Origin: Lumbricus rubellus
Taxonomy: Eukaryota > Annelida > Clitellata > Crassiclitellata > Lumbricidae
Length of the DNA: 64,000 bases
Assembly: GCA_945859605.1 (NCBI GenBank)
Contig: OX243820.1
Location: forward strand, 30,067,099-30,131,098
Direction of reading: 5' to 3'
Under the pieces are notes generated by a model. The model searched no databases and was not told where the DNA came from. It was given only the letters and a program-made list of their open reading frames with translations. Position 1 is the first letter of the stretch. Each line of letters starts with the position of its first letter. This document shows, in pieces, positions 1 through 9,700 of the stretch. Both the position numbers and the translations under genes were made by a program.

Positions 1-383
1 TTTTGCATTCTTTGTCTTTTACATCCTTGTCTTTCACATTCTTTGTCTTTCACATTCTTTGTCTTCCACATTATTTGTCTTTCACATTCTTTGTCTTTCA
101 CATTCTTTGTCTTTCGCATTCTTTGTCTTTCGCATTCTTTGTCTTTCACATTCTTTGTCTTTCACATTCATTGTCTTTCACATTCTTTGTCTTTCACATT
201 CTTTGTCTGACACGTTCTTTGTCTTTCACATTCTTTGTCTTACACATTCTTTGTCTTTCACATTCATTGTCTTTCACATTCATTGTCTTTCACATTCATT
301 GTCTTTCACATTCTTTGTCTTTCACATACCTATCACACATGCATATCACTTTGTCTTTCACATACCTTGTCTTTCACATTAAA
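1..383. repeat. 16-bp minisatellite (CTTTGTCTTTCACATT)n
   Basis: About 24 imperfect copies of a 16-bp unit. Since 16 is not a multiple of 3, the array stays open in several frames and yields meaningless Phe/Ser/Cys-rich open frames. It lies in a UFD1 intron, upstream of the first exon visible in the window. Confidence 0.95.
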
Positions 384-841
384 TTTTTTTAATTTGTTGT
401 TTCAAACATAAGATGATGAAGACTTGTATCTCCATTCTTCTGAGTAGCCAAGATTTGTCTTTCAATGATTTGTTTAATTGCAATGCAAATACAGACAACT
501 CATAGATGTCGCATTGCAGTAGTGTAAATGTTGTCTTTGACAGTTTTTCTCACAGAAGTTCAGGTGTTTAATGTGTGTGCAGTTGTGGATATTGTGCTGC
601 TGTGTTTGTGTACAATTACAATGGCTATTCTTTTGTTACACAGTTATAAATAAAGGATATTCAACCTTCCATACAGCATTTAATTCAAGTCTTTATTGGG
701 GGGATGGTGAAATTGTGCCGAAAGTCATATAATGGATCATGCTGCAATGGGCAGAGGTTACAGAGGACATGAAGTTCATATCCCTGAACAATTGTTTCTA
801 AACTGATTCCTCATTGTTGTTGTTGTTGTTGTTTGTTTTAG
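384..841. other. UFD1 intron sequence, no further feature seen
   Basis: AT-rich intronic sequence between the minisatellite and the first UFD1 exon. I searched for the preceding UFD1 coding segment and did not find it, so the upstream exons lie left of the window. A (TTG)n tract just before 842 forms part of the polypyrimidine region of the acceptor. Confidence 0.7.
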
Positions 842-3800
842 ACTTGAGAACGCGCTGCGTACCTTTGCGTGCCTCACAATGGGAGACATGATTGCCATAA
901 ATTACAACGATAAGGTTAGTTACCTGTTGTTTATTTATTTGAACCTTTTAAAAGCATGGCAACTGAATCCTGGGAAGATTGGGGACTTTAACTGCTCACC
1001 GGCTTCTAACACTTCTTGTATTCAGCATGGAACATAAGCTTCCTTGATGATTTCCATGTCTAAGAGTGCAATTGTTGCAGTGTGGTTAATTAAGAAAATG
1101 GAATAGAGCTTCTATGTTCCATGCCCGCATATATGGATTGTTCTTTGCCATATTATCCTGAGTGGTGGAGGAAGAGGTATTGTGCATAAGGAACTTGTCC
1201 AGGACCAATATACAGAGTCTGATCAACAGACTTGAAGCTGCAATCGTTGGATTGCAGATACGGCTCGCTACAGAATGCACCTCTGTGTCACACTATCATT
1301 GTTTCTTTCTTGTTTCTATAGGCCTGTATCAAGGGCAGGACTGTACTCGGAAATATATGTGGTTATACAGTGTATGCTTGCCTCACAAATATCTGTGTGT
1401 AATATGTATACAGGAAAATAACCAGCAGACAGGTCTAGGCAACTGTAGCATGTACTGACTGACACTGTGATCACCTCTAATTTTGCCATTACAATCCTGA
1501 TTAGCATGGTGCTTGATAGTGTAGACGGTCACATACTGGGCTGTCGGTCAAGAGGTTAGAGATCCAGAGCAGAAATTTGGCTTGAGTGTCTGCAAATTAA
1601 TATGATTACGGAAAATAAACAGTTGTACACCCGTAGCGAATGCAGCTGTAGTGAGTACACTGGTTGTACACAGTCTGTGGGAAGATGGAATGGTGAGGGA
1701 GAGGACTGGCCGGCCATCTTCATAATATTATACTGAGTCTGAGAATTTAAGTCGCTGCCACTTCATATCCAGGGCTGACTTAAGGGACCTCTCTTCGTCT
1801 TCTCTTCTGTTATATATCTGAAATCAAATGAATTAATGAAACTTGGGATCAGCATTGAATGGATGTGCATTTAAATTGTTTTATAGATCTACGAACTTCG
1901 CGTTCTTGAAACCAAGCCTAACAATGCCATCTCAATTATCGAGTGCGATATGAACGTGAGTTAAAATTCAATTCACTTCCCAACGTCTGTCCGACTTATT
2001 TCTGGAAATTTTCTGATTTCCAAAAATTTGGTTAACTATTCCATTATTTACTTTTGCAGAAATTCAACTTTTTCATAAACTTTTCAAATGAGTGTGTTAC
2101 TACTAATGCAACATGTTTTCTGCATTTTTAACTAAACATCGAGAAATGTTTTAATCGGTACGTTTCCCAAATATTTATATCACATCTGTGCATAACTGCT
2201 GGAATGAAACTGCATGAATATTACATGAATCTTAACCATGGTATACAGGGTGGGCCATAAAAAAGTAACTCATAAGGTTTTTTGTCCATATCTTGGACAG
2301 AAGTAAGAATTTCTAAATGAAATTTTACAAGCTTAAAGCCAAGTCATATTTTTTATGGCCCACCCTGTATATTATGTATTATGCGTGTGCTTTTATGTTG
2401 GCGTAGGTTGACTTTGCGGCCCCCGTTGGATACGTCGATCCATCAGAGAAGAGAACCAAACAACGCACTACCGATGAGGATGAGGTGAGAATTCATCAGA
2501 AACATTCATACCATTCCTCACTTTTAACCCTTTGACGACGAGTGTTTTTCTACTAGAATGCATGGTGGAAAACCAATGCAGTTCATTGCTAAAGGGTTAA
2601 CAGGACAAAGCACATTCTGTCCTCTATCCCGCCTACACCCTTGTGCGTCTGGTCTGACTGATGTGGTCTTTTTCCAGCCACCCATTGAACTCTGCCTTGA
2701 CCTCCGGGGATTTTTTCCACCCCTCCCCTCCCTACAAGGACAAAACAAAAATATATGACTTATTTTCTGGAACACATAACTTCACCTTTCTTAACTTCTG
2801 GATCTATAGTCAGAACTATATTTCTTTAAGATTTAGTCAGCTAGTTAAGACATATTTTTTAAATTTTGTAATACATATTTGCTTAACGTGGTGATGTTTC
2901 TTTTTAGTTTACTTGGCTAACCCTGACAGCAGGACAGTAGTTCTTTAAGGGTACTCTCCCATTACTTTTTACTTTTGTCAGCTCCAATTATACATCGAGT
3001 GAAAAAAGCATGTCCATTGTTCATTCATTTCCAAGTGTGGCCAGCCTACCAGTAATTATAATCGAGCGCTGGTAAATTCAGGTCTCAGTTGAGCATTGCA
3101 GGCTTCGCGAGAGTCTGTCCAAAATGAGTGATGCATTCGATTTCGAAATCAGTCTGTTCAATCGAATTAGAGTAAATTTGTCTGTGTGTTGATTGTTCAA
3201 GGTTCATAGGCTGATTTTTAACTAATGCTGTGAGTTAATGACCCCACAAAGGGAAGATATGAAGATGATTTCAAGTTTTATTAAGAATTGTTTTTTGATG
3301 TTTCGATTTCAGCCAATGGCAGTAGATGTCTCAGAGTACATAGACAGCACGAAATTCCGAGTAAGTATAATGAGTACCTTATGAGTATTTAATGAATACT
3401 TCGTGAATACTTAATGAATACTTGGTGAATACTTAATGAATACTGCTTATCTTCTGTAAGTGATTTGAACTTGACAGAGAATGATGGAGACAATTCACTT
3501 CTGGACTTGTCCCTGTGCGTAGTAGTAGCCCACAGTTTGGTAGGTGCAGTTCAGATTTCACCACTAGTCTTGTGTCCACGTGTGTCGAGGTAGTTAAACT
3601 TTGACGACGGTTTTCTTGCTGTATTTCACCTGCATAGTGAGTGTCTGAGGAAAATTTGGATTAAAGCGTACTGCTGGTGAGTTTGTTTGTATTTTTGTTT
3701 GTTTGTATGTGCACTTGTTATAGCGCCCCTTCAAGCTCTCTCTACTTCTACTCAGAGGCGCTCCCGATGCAGAGCGGACACTGCATCGGAGTTTCACGCC

Positions 3801-5566
3801 GAAGCGCTGAGCAATTGTAAGTGAAGGACTTGCCCAAGGTCCTTACGCGGGGAGGTGGATTCGAACCTCGGACCTTCCGGCTCCAAGGCAACGACGCCAC
3901 CACTAGACCACCGCGCCCCACTTCTGGGGCGAGTTGTTTTCCATATGCCTGATGATTCTGGATAGTAGTACAATGCATAATATTTTTCATTGTTTTTAAG
4001 GCCTTCGGTGGACAGGGAAACAGGTTAGATGGAAAATCGAAACCAGCTCACGGCTCTACGGCTACGGTCGATCCGAATGAAATCAAACGGTCAGCATTTG
4101 TCGTCGCATTTAGTTAGTCTGGTGTGCTTTCGTTCTGAACTAATTAGCTGTTGCAGTGGCCTATGTTGCTGCGTTAATTAACTTTAGTTCCTATAACCTT
4201 TTTTATTATTATTATTGACCTTTTTATATAGCGCACCTTCAAGGTAATCTACTCAGAAGCGCTCCCAGTTCAACAACAATGGCTAAATAAGGCAGTTTTT
4301 AAGTGAGAAAGAAACATAGTGGTGTGACCTCTAGGCACCTTGTTGCAAGTAAGGAGGTAAAAATATCCTATAATATGATTTCGGCCAGGAGCGCGTCTTG
4401 TGTAGTTACCCTGAAGGGGCGCTACATAAATTCTGATTGATTGAATATTATTGAGGACTTTATATATTGCGCCTCTTCAAGGTAATCTACTCAGAAGCAT
4501 TCCCAGTCCAATCACGGCTAAATAAGAGTTTTTAAGTTCATGTGGAGTGTAGTGGTGTGACCTCTAGGCACCAGGTAGAGCGCAACAGGAATCCCATTCC
4601 AGGTCTTATGACAAGCAACTGAGAAAGAACCCACTCCATAATGAATCACTTTTGTTAACTGCGTTCTGGTGTACATACAGTCAATATATATACTGTTTTA
4701 TACTTATTTTGTTGGATCTTGCGGAGTTAAAAAATTAATTGGGCTGTTTGTGCTCAGTCATTACACTTGCTTGTGTATTTTATTACAGAGGAATTCCAAA
4801 CTATGACTACAAGAAGGGAAAGATCACTTTCATCCGGACAATGCGACAAGGAGGAAATGGGAATGGAAATGTAAGTACTGCTATTGTTAGATGGAAATGT
4901 AAGTACTGCTATTGTTAGATGGAAATGTAAGTACTGCTATTGTTAGATGGAAATGTAAGCACTGCTATTGTTAGATGGAAATGTAAGTAGGCCTACTACT
5001 TTTGTAAGGCCTGTCAGCAGGCACCCGGAGACCCGTGTTGAACTTAACGATATCAACAAATTAATCTAATACTTTCTGTTTCATTTCTAAGTTTTCCTGA
5101 GATTCTGTTCTTGTTGAGTCAATAGACAATTGATTGATTGAATGATTGATTGAATGATTGATTGATTGATTTATTTATTGATTGATTGATTCAGTAATTC
5201 GTTTGACCGATGTTGGGAAGGGGGTTTAAGGTAATGGTAAACACTCTAGCACGAAGAGCGCACGGATGCAGGACTGCTTCCTGCTACCCTCCCAGAGGTC
5301 CGCTTCCATTCAGCAGTTAGTGTTGGAAAATTAACGGTAGAGCGCCTTGCATGGCTGCCAACAGTTACATTCTACTCATGTAATAACTTGTGACCATCCA
5401 TTCTTTACTGATTGTAATGATGCTGCGTTGCGTCAGTTTTAAAATTAAACGAAGATTTTATTGTTCATCTTTACAGGGAAAAGAAAATGCGGAAGCAAAA
5501 GCCGCTGCGTTCACCGCATTCTCAGGCGAGGGGCAGTCGCTGCGTAAGAAACAGGAGAAGAAATGA
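842..5566 (+). CDS. UFD1: UFD1, ubiquitin recognition factor in ER-associated degradation (3' seven exons; 5' end outside window)
   Basis: UFD1 pairs with NPL4 to bring ubiquitylated substrates to the p97/VCP ATPase for extraction from the ER membrane, chromatin and complexes. Exons are 842-914, 1887-1955, 2407-2484, 3313-3360, 4001-4089, 4789-4870 and 5477-5566 (stop TGA). All have GT-AG borders and matching phases. They encode about 175 residues, corresponding to roughly residue 138 to the end of the 307-residue human protein. Diagnostic blocks are ACLTMGDMIAINYNDK and IIECDMNVDFAAPVGY (end of the N-terminal double-psi barrel region), AFGGQGNRLDG (first p97-binding SHP box), GIPNYDYKKGKITFIR (NPL4-binding segment) and AFSGEGQSLRKK (second SHP box) near the C-terminus. 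The first exon begins with the last base of a split Val codon, so at least one exon lies upstream. An oddity is a tandem repeat that copies the 5' splice site after exon 4789-4870. ESS2 follows 1.2 kb downstream on the same strand. Confidence 0.97.
2246..2367. mobile_element. 122-bp mariner-type MITE in UFD1 intron
   Basis: Terminal inverted repeats begin CAGGGTGGGCCATAAAAAA and are flanked by a TA dinucleotide on both sides (2244-2245, 2368-2369). This is the Tc1/mariner insertion signature. A lone end of the same kind (GGCCCACCCTGTA) sits at about 11569-11581 in an ESS2 intron. Confidence 0.85.
2528..2596. mobile_element. 69-bp TTAA-flanked micro-element (piggyBac-like MITE)
   Basis: CCCTTTGACG...CTAAAGGG is flanked by TTAA on both sides (2524-2527 and 2597-2600). 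TTAA duplication with CCCT termini is the piggyBac-superfamily pattern. Two similar tiny elements lie in ESS2 introns. Confidence 0.6.
3380..3445. repeat. Short tandem repeat (TGAATACTTAA/TGG-type, 22 bp)
   Basis: Several copies of a unit containing GTGAATACTTAATGAATACT, starting about 20 bp after the 5' splice site of UFD1 exon 3313-3360. Confidence 0.8.
3673..3922 (-). mobile_element. tRNA-derived SINE, full-length copy
   Basis: Read on the minus strand, the head carries an A box (TGGTCTAGTGG) and a perfect B box (GGTTCGAATCC), so it is an RNA polymerase III promoter derived from a tRNA. The body ends GGGAGCGCCTCTGAGTAG... CTTGAAGGGGCGCTATAACAA, followed by an (AAAC)n-type tail at 3673-3705. 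The same family is at 9734-9952 and 33266-33500. Confidence 0.9.
4203..4640 (-). mobile_element. Two tandem SINE 3'-end relics
   Basis: Two diverged copies (about 4225-4345 and 4450-4640) of a TATATAGCGC-CTTCAAGG-TACTCAGA-GCGCTCCC block plus the shared downstream TAGTGGTGTGACCTCTAGGC stretch. A third scrap of the block (GAAGGGGCGCTACATAA, opposite orientation) is at about 4412-4428. They are in minus orientation inside a UFD1 intron. Confidence 0.7.
4871..4982 (+). repeat. 28-bp tandem repeat carrying copies of a UFD1 5' splice site
   Basis: Four tandem 28-bp units start exactly at the exon/intron border at 4870/4871. Each begins with a donor GTAAGT (GTAAGC in the fourth), and a fifth GTAAGT follows at 4983. 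The unit also includes the last exon bases (GGAAAT), so five near-identical exon-end/donor junctions lie in a row at 4871, 4899, 4927, 4955 and 4983. Confidence 0.95.
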
Positions 5567-5669
5567 CAATTCAGATCATAGAGCACCAGAAACTTTTAGG
5601 CATCATCATCATCATCGTCATCATTGTCACCATCCTATCCGTTGTAACTGACTCATACGTAACGCATCG

Positions 5670-5703
5670 ATTAAAAGAGTTCTGCTAATTTCGTCGTATT
5701 AAA
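5670..5703 (+). terminator. UFD1 poly(A) signal candidates
   Basis: ATTAAA occurs at 5670-5675 and again at 5698-5703, about 105-140 bp after the UFD1 stop, followed by a T/G-rich stretch. A (CAT)n run sits between the stop codon and the signals. Confidence 0.6.
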
Positions 5704-5791
5704 CGTGTCATCGTATCATGATGGATGTCTTTTATTTCTGAGTATTTGTTTTCCTCACCGTGTCTCTGTTGCTAAGGCCGACGACAAATTC

Positions 5792-6184
5792 CATAGGCGG
5801 AGACTTGGGGGGGGGGGGACGAACGAGTGTGGCCGAAGGAAAGAGCCGAGATTTTTTAGTCATCTGGCCGAAAAGTAGATATTTTTCGCCGCCAAAAAGT
5901 TGATGACTTTTTTAGTCATCCGGCCAAAAACGTCTATAAATTTTTCTATTTTCGTCGCCAAAAAAGTTGATGACTTTTTTTAAAGTCATCCAGTCGAAAA
6001 AACAACGAATAATCTATGTTTTCACCGCCGAAGTCCTAAAAATGTCTATTTCCACCGACACAAAATTTTTTTGCCTTTCTTTTTAGTCTTCACGCTCAAT
6101 GATTGGGGGGCCAATGCATGGGCCGTCCCCAACACTTATTGGGGGGGACCGTTCCCCCTGTTCCCTCCTAGGTTTCCGCCCATG
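5792..6184. mobile_element. 393-bp hAT-type MITE between UFD1 and ESS2
   Basis: The termini CATAGGCGGA and TCCGCCCATG are inverted (9 of 10). Both sides are flanked by the 8-bp duplication ACAAATTC (5784-5791 and 6185-6192), which is the hAT signature. The interior has repeated GTTGATGACTTTTTTAGTCATC blocks similar to the interior of the element at 60280-60617. Confidence 0.85.
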
Positions 6185-6189
6185 ACAAA

Positions 6190-6365
6190 TTCGTATTGCT
6201 TTACTGCATTTAGCCTACTACTATCCTACATGTAAGAAAACAAGTTCAATTTGTATTGCTTTACTGCATTTAACCTTCTACTATACTACATCTACAAAGA
6301 ATTTTTTATTCGTATTGCTTTACTGTATTTGACCTACTACTATAACAACGTTTAAGAAAACAACT
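6190..6365. repeat. ~60-bp tandem repeat, three copies
   Basis: Three copies of a unit containing CGTATTGCTTTACTGCATTT-CCTACTACTAT, ending with AAGAAAACAA. It lies in the UFD1-ESS2 spacer, upstream of the ESS2 start. Confidence 0.85.
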
Positions 6366-6787
6366 TAATTGCTGAATTATTCAATCCCTGAATTGACTCA
6401 TTTGTAATCCTGAAATCCCGCGATTGCGAAAACATGTGTCTTTTAAAGAAAGGTCTTGCACAGTGGACGATGTAGAGAGCAGGCAGGAAGAAGTAGAGAG
6501 TGAGTTCAGTAGACTGTAAGAGATCAAATTGTACAAAGTAAGCAAGTAAGTATGAACTGATTATAAATAATACCCAGACCGCGCGCGCGTACACACACGC
6601 GCTCGCCTTACTTACTTACATGCCGTTCTAGTCTTTGGACTTGCCGTCGTTGTCGTATTATATTATATCTATGGTTGTTTTTCGACGCAATACAAGTGTG
6701 TCGATTAAAACCCGTAGAATAGAACGTAGATCGCGAAATTCTTAAATAGTTTTAATAATTATAGTCGAACCTCGTTAAATAGTTGCC

Positions 6788-9700
6788 ATGGATTTACAAC
6801 AGGGACACTCAACGGTTTTGGTTCCATCGGACGCGGTCGATAAACCTACTAAGAAACGAAAACGAGTTCTTGATGAAGAAAGTCACATTTCGGTACGTTA
6901 CAATCGCGGATTGCACCCATTTGTTTTCGTGTAGAGTTTTATTACTTATAGCTTATAGTTTTTGGTTATCCCGTAGTATATGTCACTAAATTATTTGGTT
7001 ATTTCATCAGTCGGGATCCTGTTTAAATAAGAAGTAGGCATATTGTCATCAATCCAACTTCTATTTTACTAGAATTTTTCATCAACCCAATGCAAGATTT
7101 TCTCGTTCGACCCACTTCAATTTTTTCCGTGCCATGGAAGTTCATCATCATCATCAATATCATTGGGCTCAATGCCCGTAAGAGTCCGACGCCACTCTCT
7201 GTCTGAGTCTGTCTCGCGTCATGCTGCCCAGCCTCAACCAGTCCGGTCAGCAGGTCTGCTCCATACCATAAACGTCTTGGAGCAGCTAGACCACCTTGTC
7301 TGATTGAAGAGAATATTGGGAGAGAGGCATGAAGGGCAACCTGGAACAATGCCCGCATGTGTCCCATGTTCTCCCCCGACTCTCTCCACTGTTCTGTCCT
7401 GACCGACCTGTGCATGTCTGCTCCACATCATGACACCTTGAAGCATCTGGGTTGCTCTGTCACTTGTGTCGTGGTTTTTGCGGATTTCAATCGTCTTGGT
7501 CTTTTCCTGCCAGTTTATCGCCACCCATCTGGCAAACCTTCCTCCTTTGTCCGGGCTTAGGACCAGCACAGGGACGTTGTTGGTTCCTTGTGGCGGAGGA
7601 TGGATGCAGTTTAACGTCGTGCCCAGGACCATCCATGGAAGTTAGATGGGTTAAAATAGTTCTCTGACGAAATTGAACAATGAACAATAGTGCAATGTGT
7701 ACATTGTGTACAATGGTAACTTCATATGCTATTTTGTGAGTTTGAGTGCATAAAATGAAACCATTTAAGACCAACATTTCAAGTTTCATTTGTCTCCTCT
7801 TAAGGTTATTGCCGTTATTATATTGATTTTTATACTTCATTGTATTTTTTAAGTGCTCTCTATTAATCTCAGATGCATAATTTAAATGGATTATTATTTC
7901 TGTTTATCGGATGTCTTTTGTTTTTAGAATGTGGAGAAAATCATTGTTCGAGACTTCTTTCCCGACTTGCCTAAGCTGCAAGCGCAGGTCCAATACCTTG
8001 ATGCGGTCGAAAGAAAGGACACACAGAAGATTTGGCAAATGCAGAGACAGTATTCTATTAAAAGACCAACAAGTACCACACCATCTGTCTGCAGTATGTT
8101 TACATTTCATGTGCTAAATAAGTGAATGGATCTGTAATTTTCCTACGTGTCTAAGTACTTATCGTATCGGTTTAAATCTACATAAAATTTGTACTTTTAT
8201 TAAATTATTATGTTAACTGGTTTTTTGGGTGTGCTCTAGTCTAGTGGTTTGTGTCAGCAAAGGTTGGGTTCAACTCCCACCAGAGGCGTGAAATTGTTTC
8301 AAGATCGGTATGTACTCATAGATGACTCAGCTATAATATAAGAGCTGTACAGAATATTCATATTCAATTTGCTTCAAATGGACCTAAATAATGCTCCGAA
8401 TAGAGTATTCCTTATTCGACCAGATAGTGTTGCTTAACTGAATGTAAATAGTTTATTTGCTACATAATGGCTTTAGTAGCACTTCACTACATTATAGTTT
8501 CAATTGTAAGCTAAACTATCTGTTTAGCTTCCGGTCTATATGGTGAATAAATCTGAAACTTCTTTGAATTTACAAATTCATCATTTGTGTGAATAGTGTG
8601 TTGTATTGCATAATGCACATTTTAGAAATGCATTTACATGTACTTAATTTTTCTTATGCCTCTTTCTCTAATCACCTACCATTCATAATATCCGTATTCT
8701 TATTCGATCGAATTGTGGGACGAATTATTCATATTTGGCCGAATTGTGGAAAATGCTATCCGGTGGAGCTCTAATAGCAAGTGCACTCTAAACATGCAGC
8801 AGCTTTTGCAGCTCTAATAATAAGTACCTACACATGCCTGGTTTTTATTTGTGCCCCTCTAGTAATCATATCTATCATATTTTGTAATCTAAGTTGATTG
8901 AATTATGTGACCAAATATACATCAGCTTCATTTTTAGCCTCAGGATATGATATAATAAATGAAGATATTTCATATTCTGAGGCTGAAATGAAGCAGCTGC
9001 CTCTTAGGCTAACACAACCATTTCTCAGCTGTCACATTGGTTTAGTCGTTAGATTTCCTTTTGTATTTATATGTTTTTATATTCCGTTAAGTAAACTTTC
9101 TTATTTTCAATGCTCTAAATATATTCCTTTGTACATTGCATTTAATTACCTTTGTACATTGCATTTAATTACCTTTGTACATTGCATTTAATTTCCTTTG
9201 TACATTGCATTTAATTACCTTTGTTTGCGCTTGTATGTAATATTGTAGCAGCCACTCCATCCACCTTTGAAACACCTGATAGTCGAATAGCTACCAATCC
9301 TCATCAGCGGCCAGATACGGGAACCACCAAAACAGACGAGCAGCCAACTCGAAATCCAGAGCCTCCTGAGAGTAAAAGTTAGTCATCAGAAAGACTTTTC
9401 TCAACAGTCAATGAATATTTTAGAATTATGCATGTTTGAGCACTTGTTGATTTCAATCTAGATTCTCCAATAGATTCTGATTTTTGGGACCATTGAGTGA
9501 TGCTGTGTATGTTTTGATCGTAGTGCTATATCAATTATTAGGTGAAAATTCTCTGGACTAGCTTATAACTTGCTGTTGACCTTTAGGAAGTAAGTAGCAA
9601 GTTGCTCCATTGGACTAGTCATCTCAAATAATTTCTTTCAGCTATCAGTAATAGGAGACTTTCTTCCAAGTTGGACCAATGCCTAGAACTGTGACCAAAG

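Noticed and set aside
1..392. Possible CRISPR-like array or coding repeat
   Set aside because: Repeats are contiguous without spacers; this is a minisatellite in a eukaryotic intron.
3748..3990. Open frames across SINE copies (also 9679-9903, 15990-16181, 33389-33574)
   Set aside because: These are translations of tRNA-derived SINEs, identified by A and B boxes and shared tails.
8226..8292. Functional tRNA gene
   Set aside because: A- and B-box-like motifs exist but no cloverleaf or acceptor stem could be formed by eye; kept only as a tRNA-like fragment.
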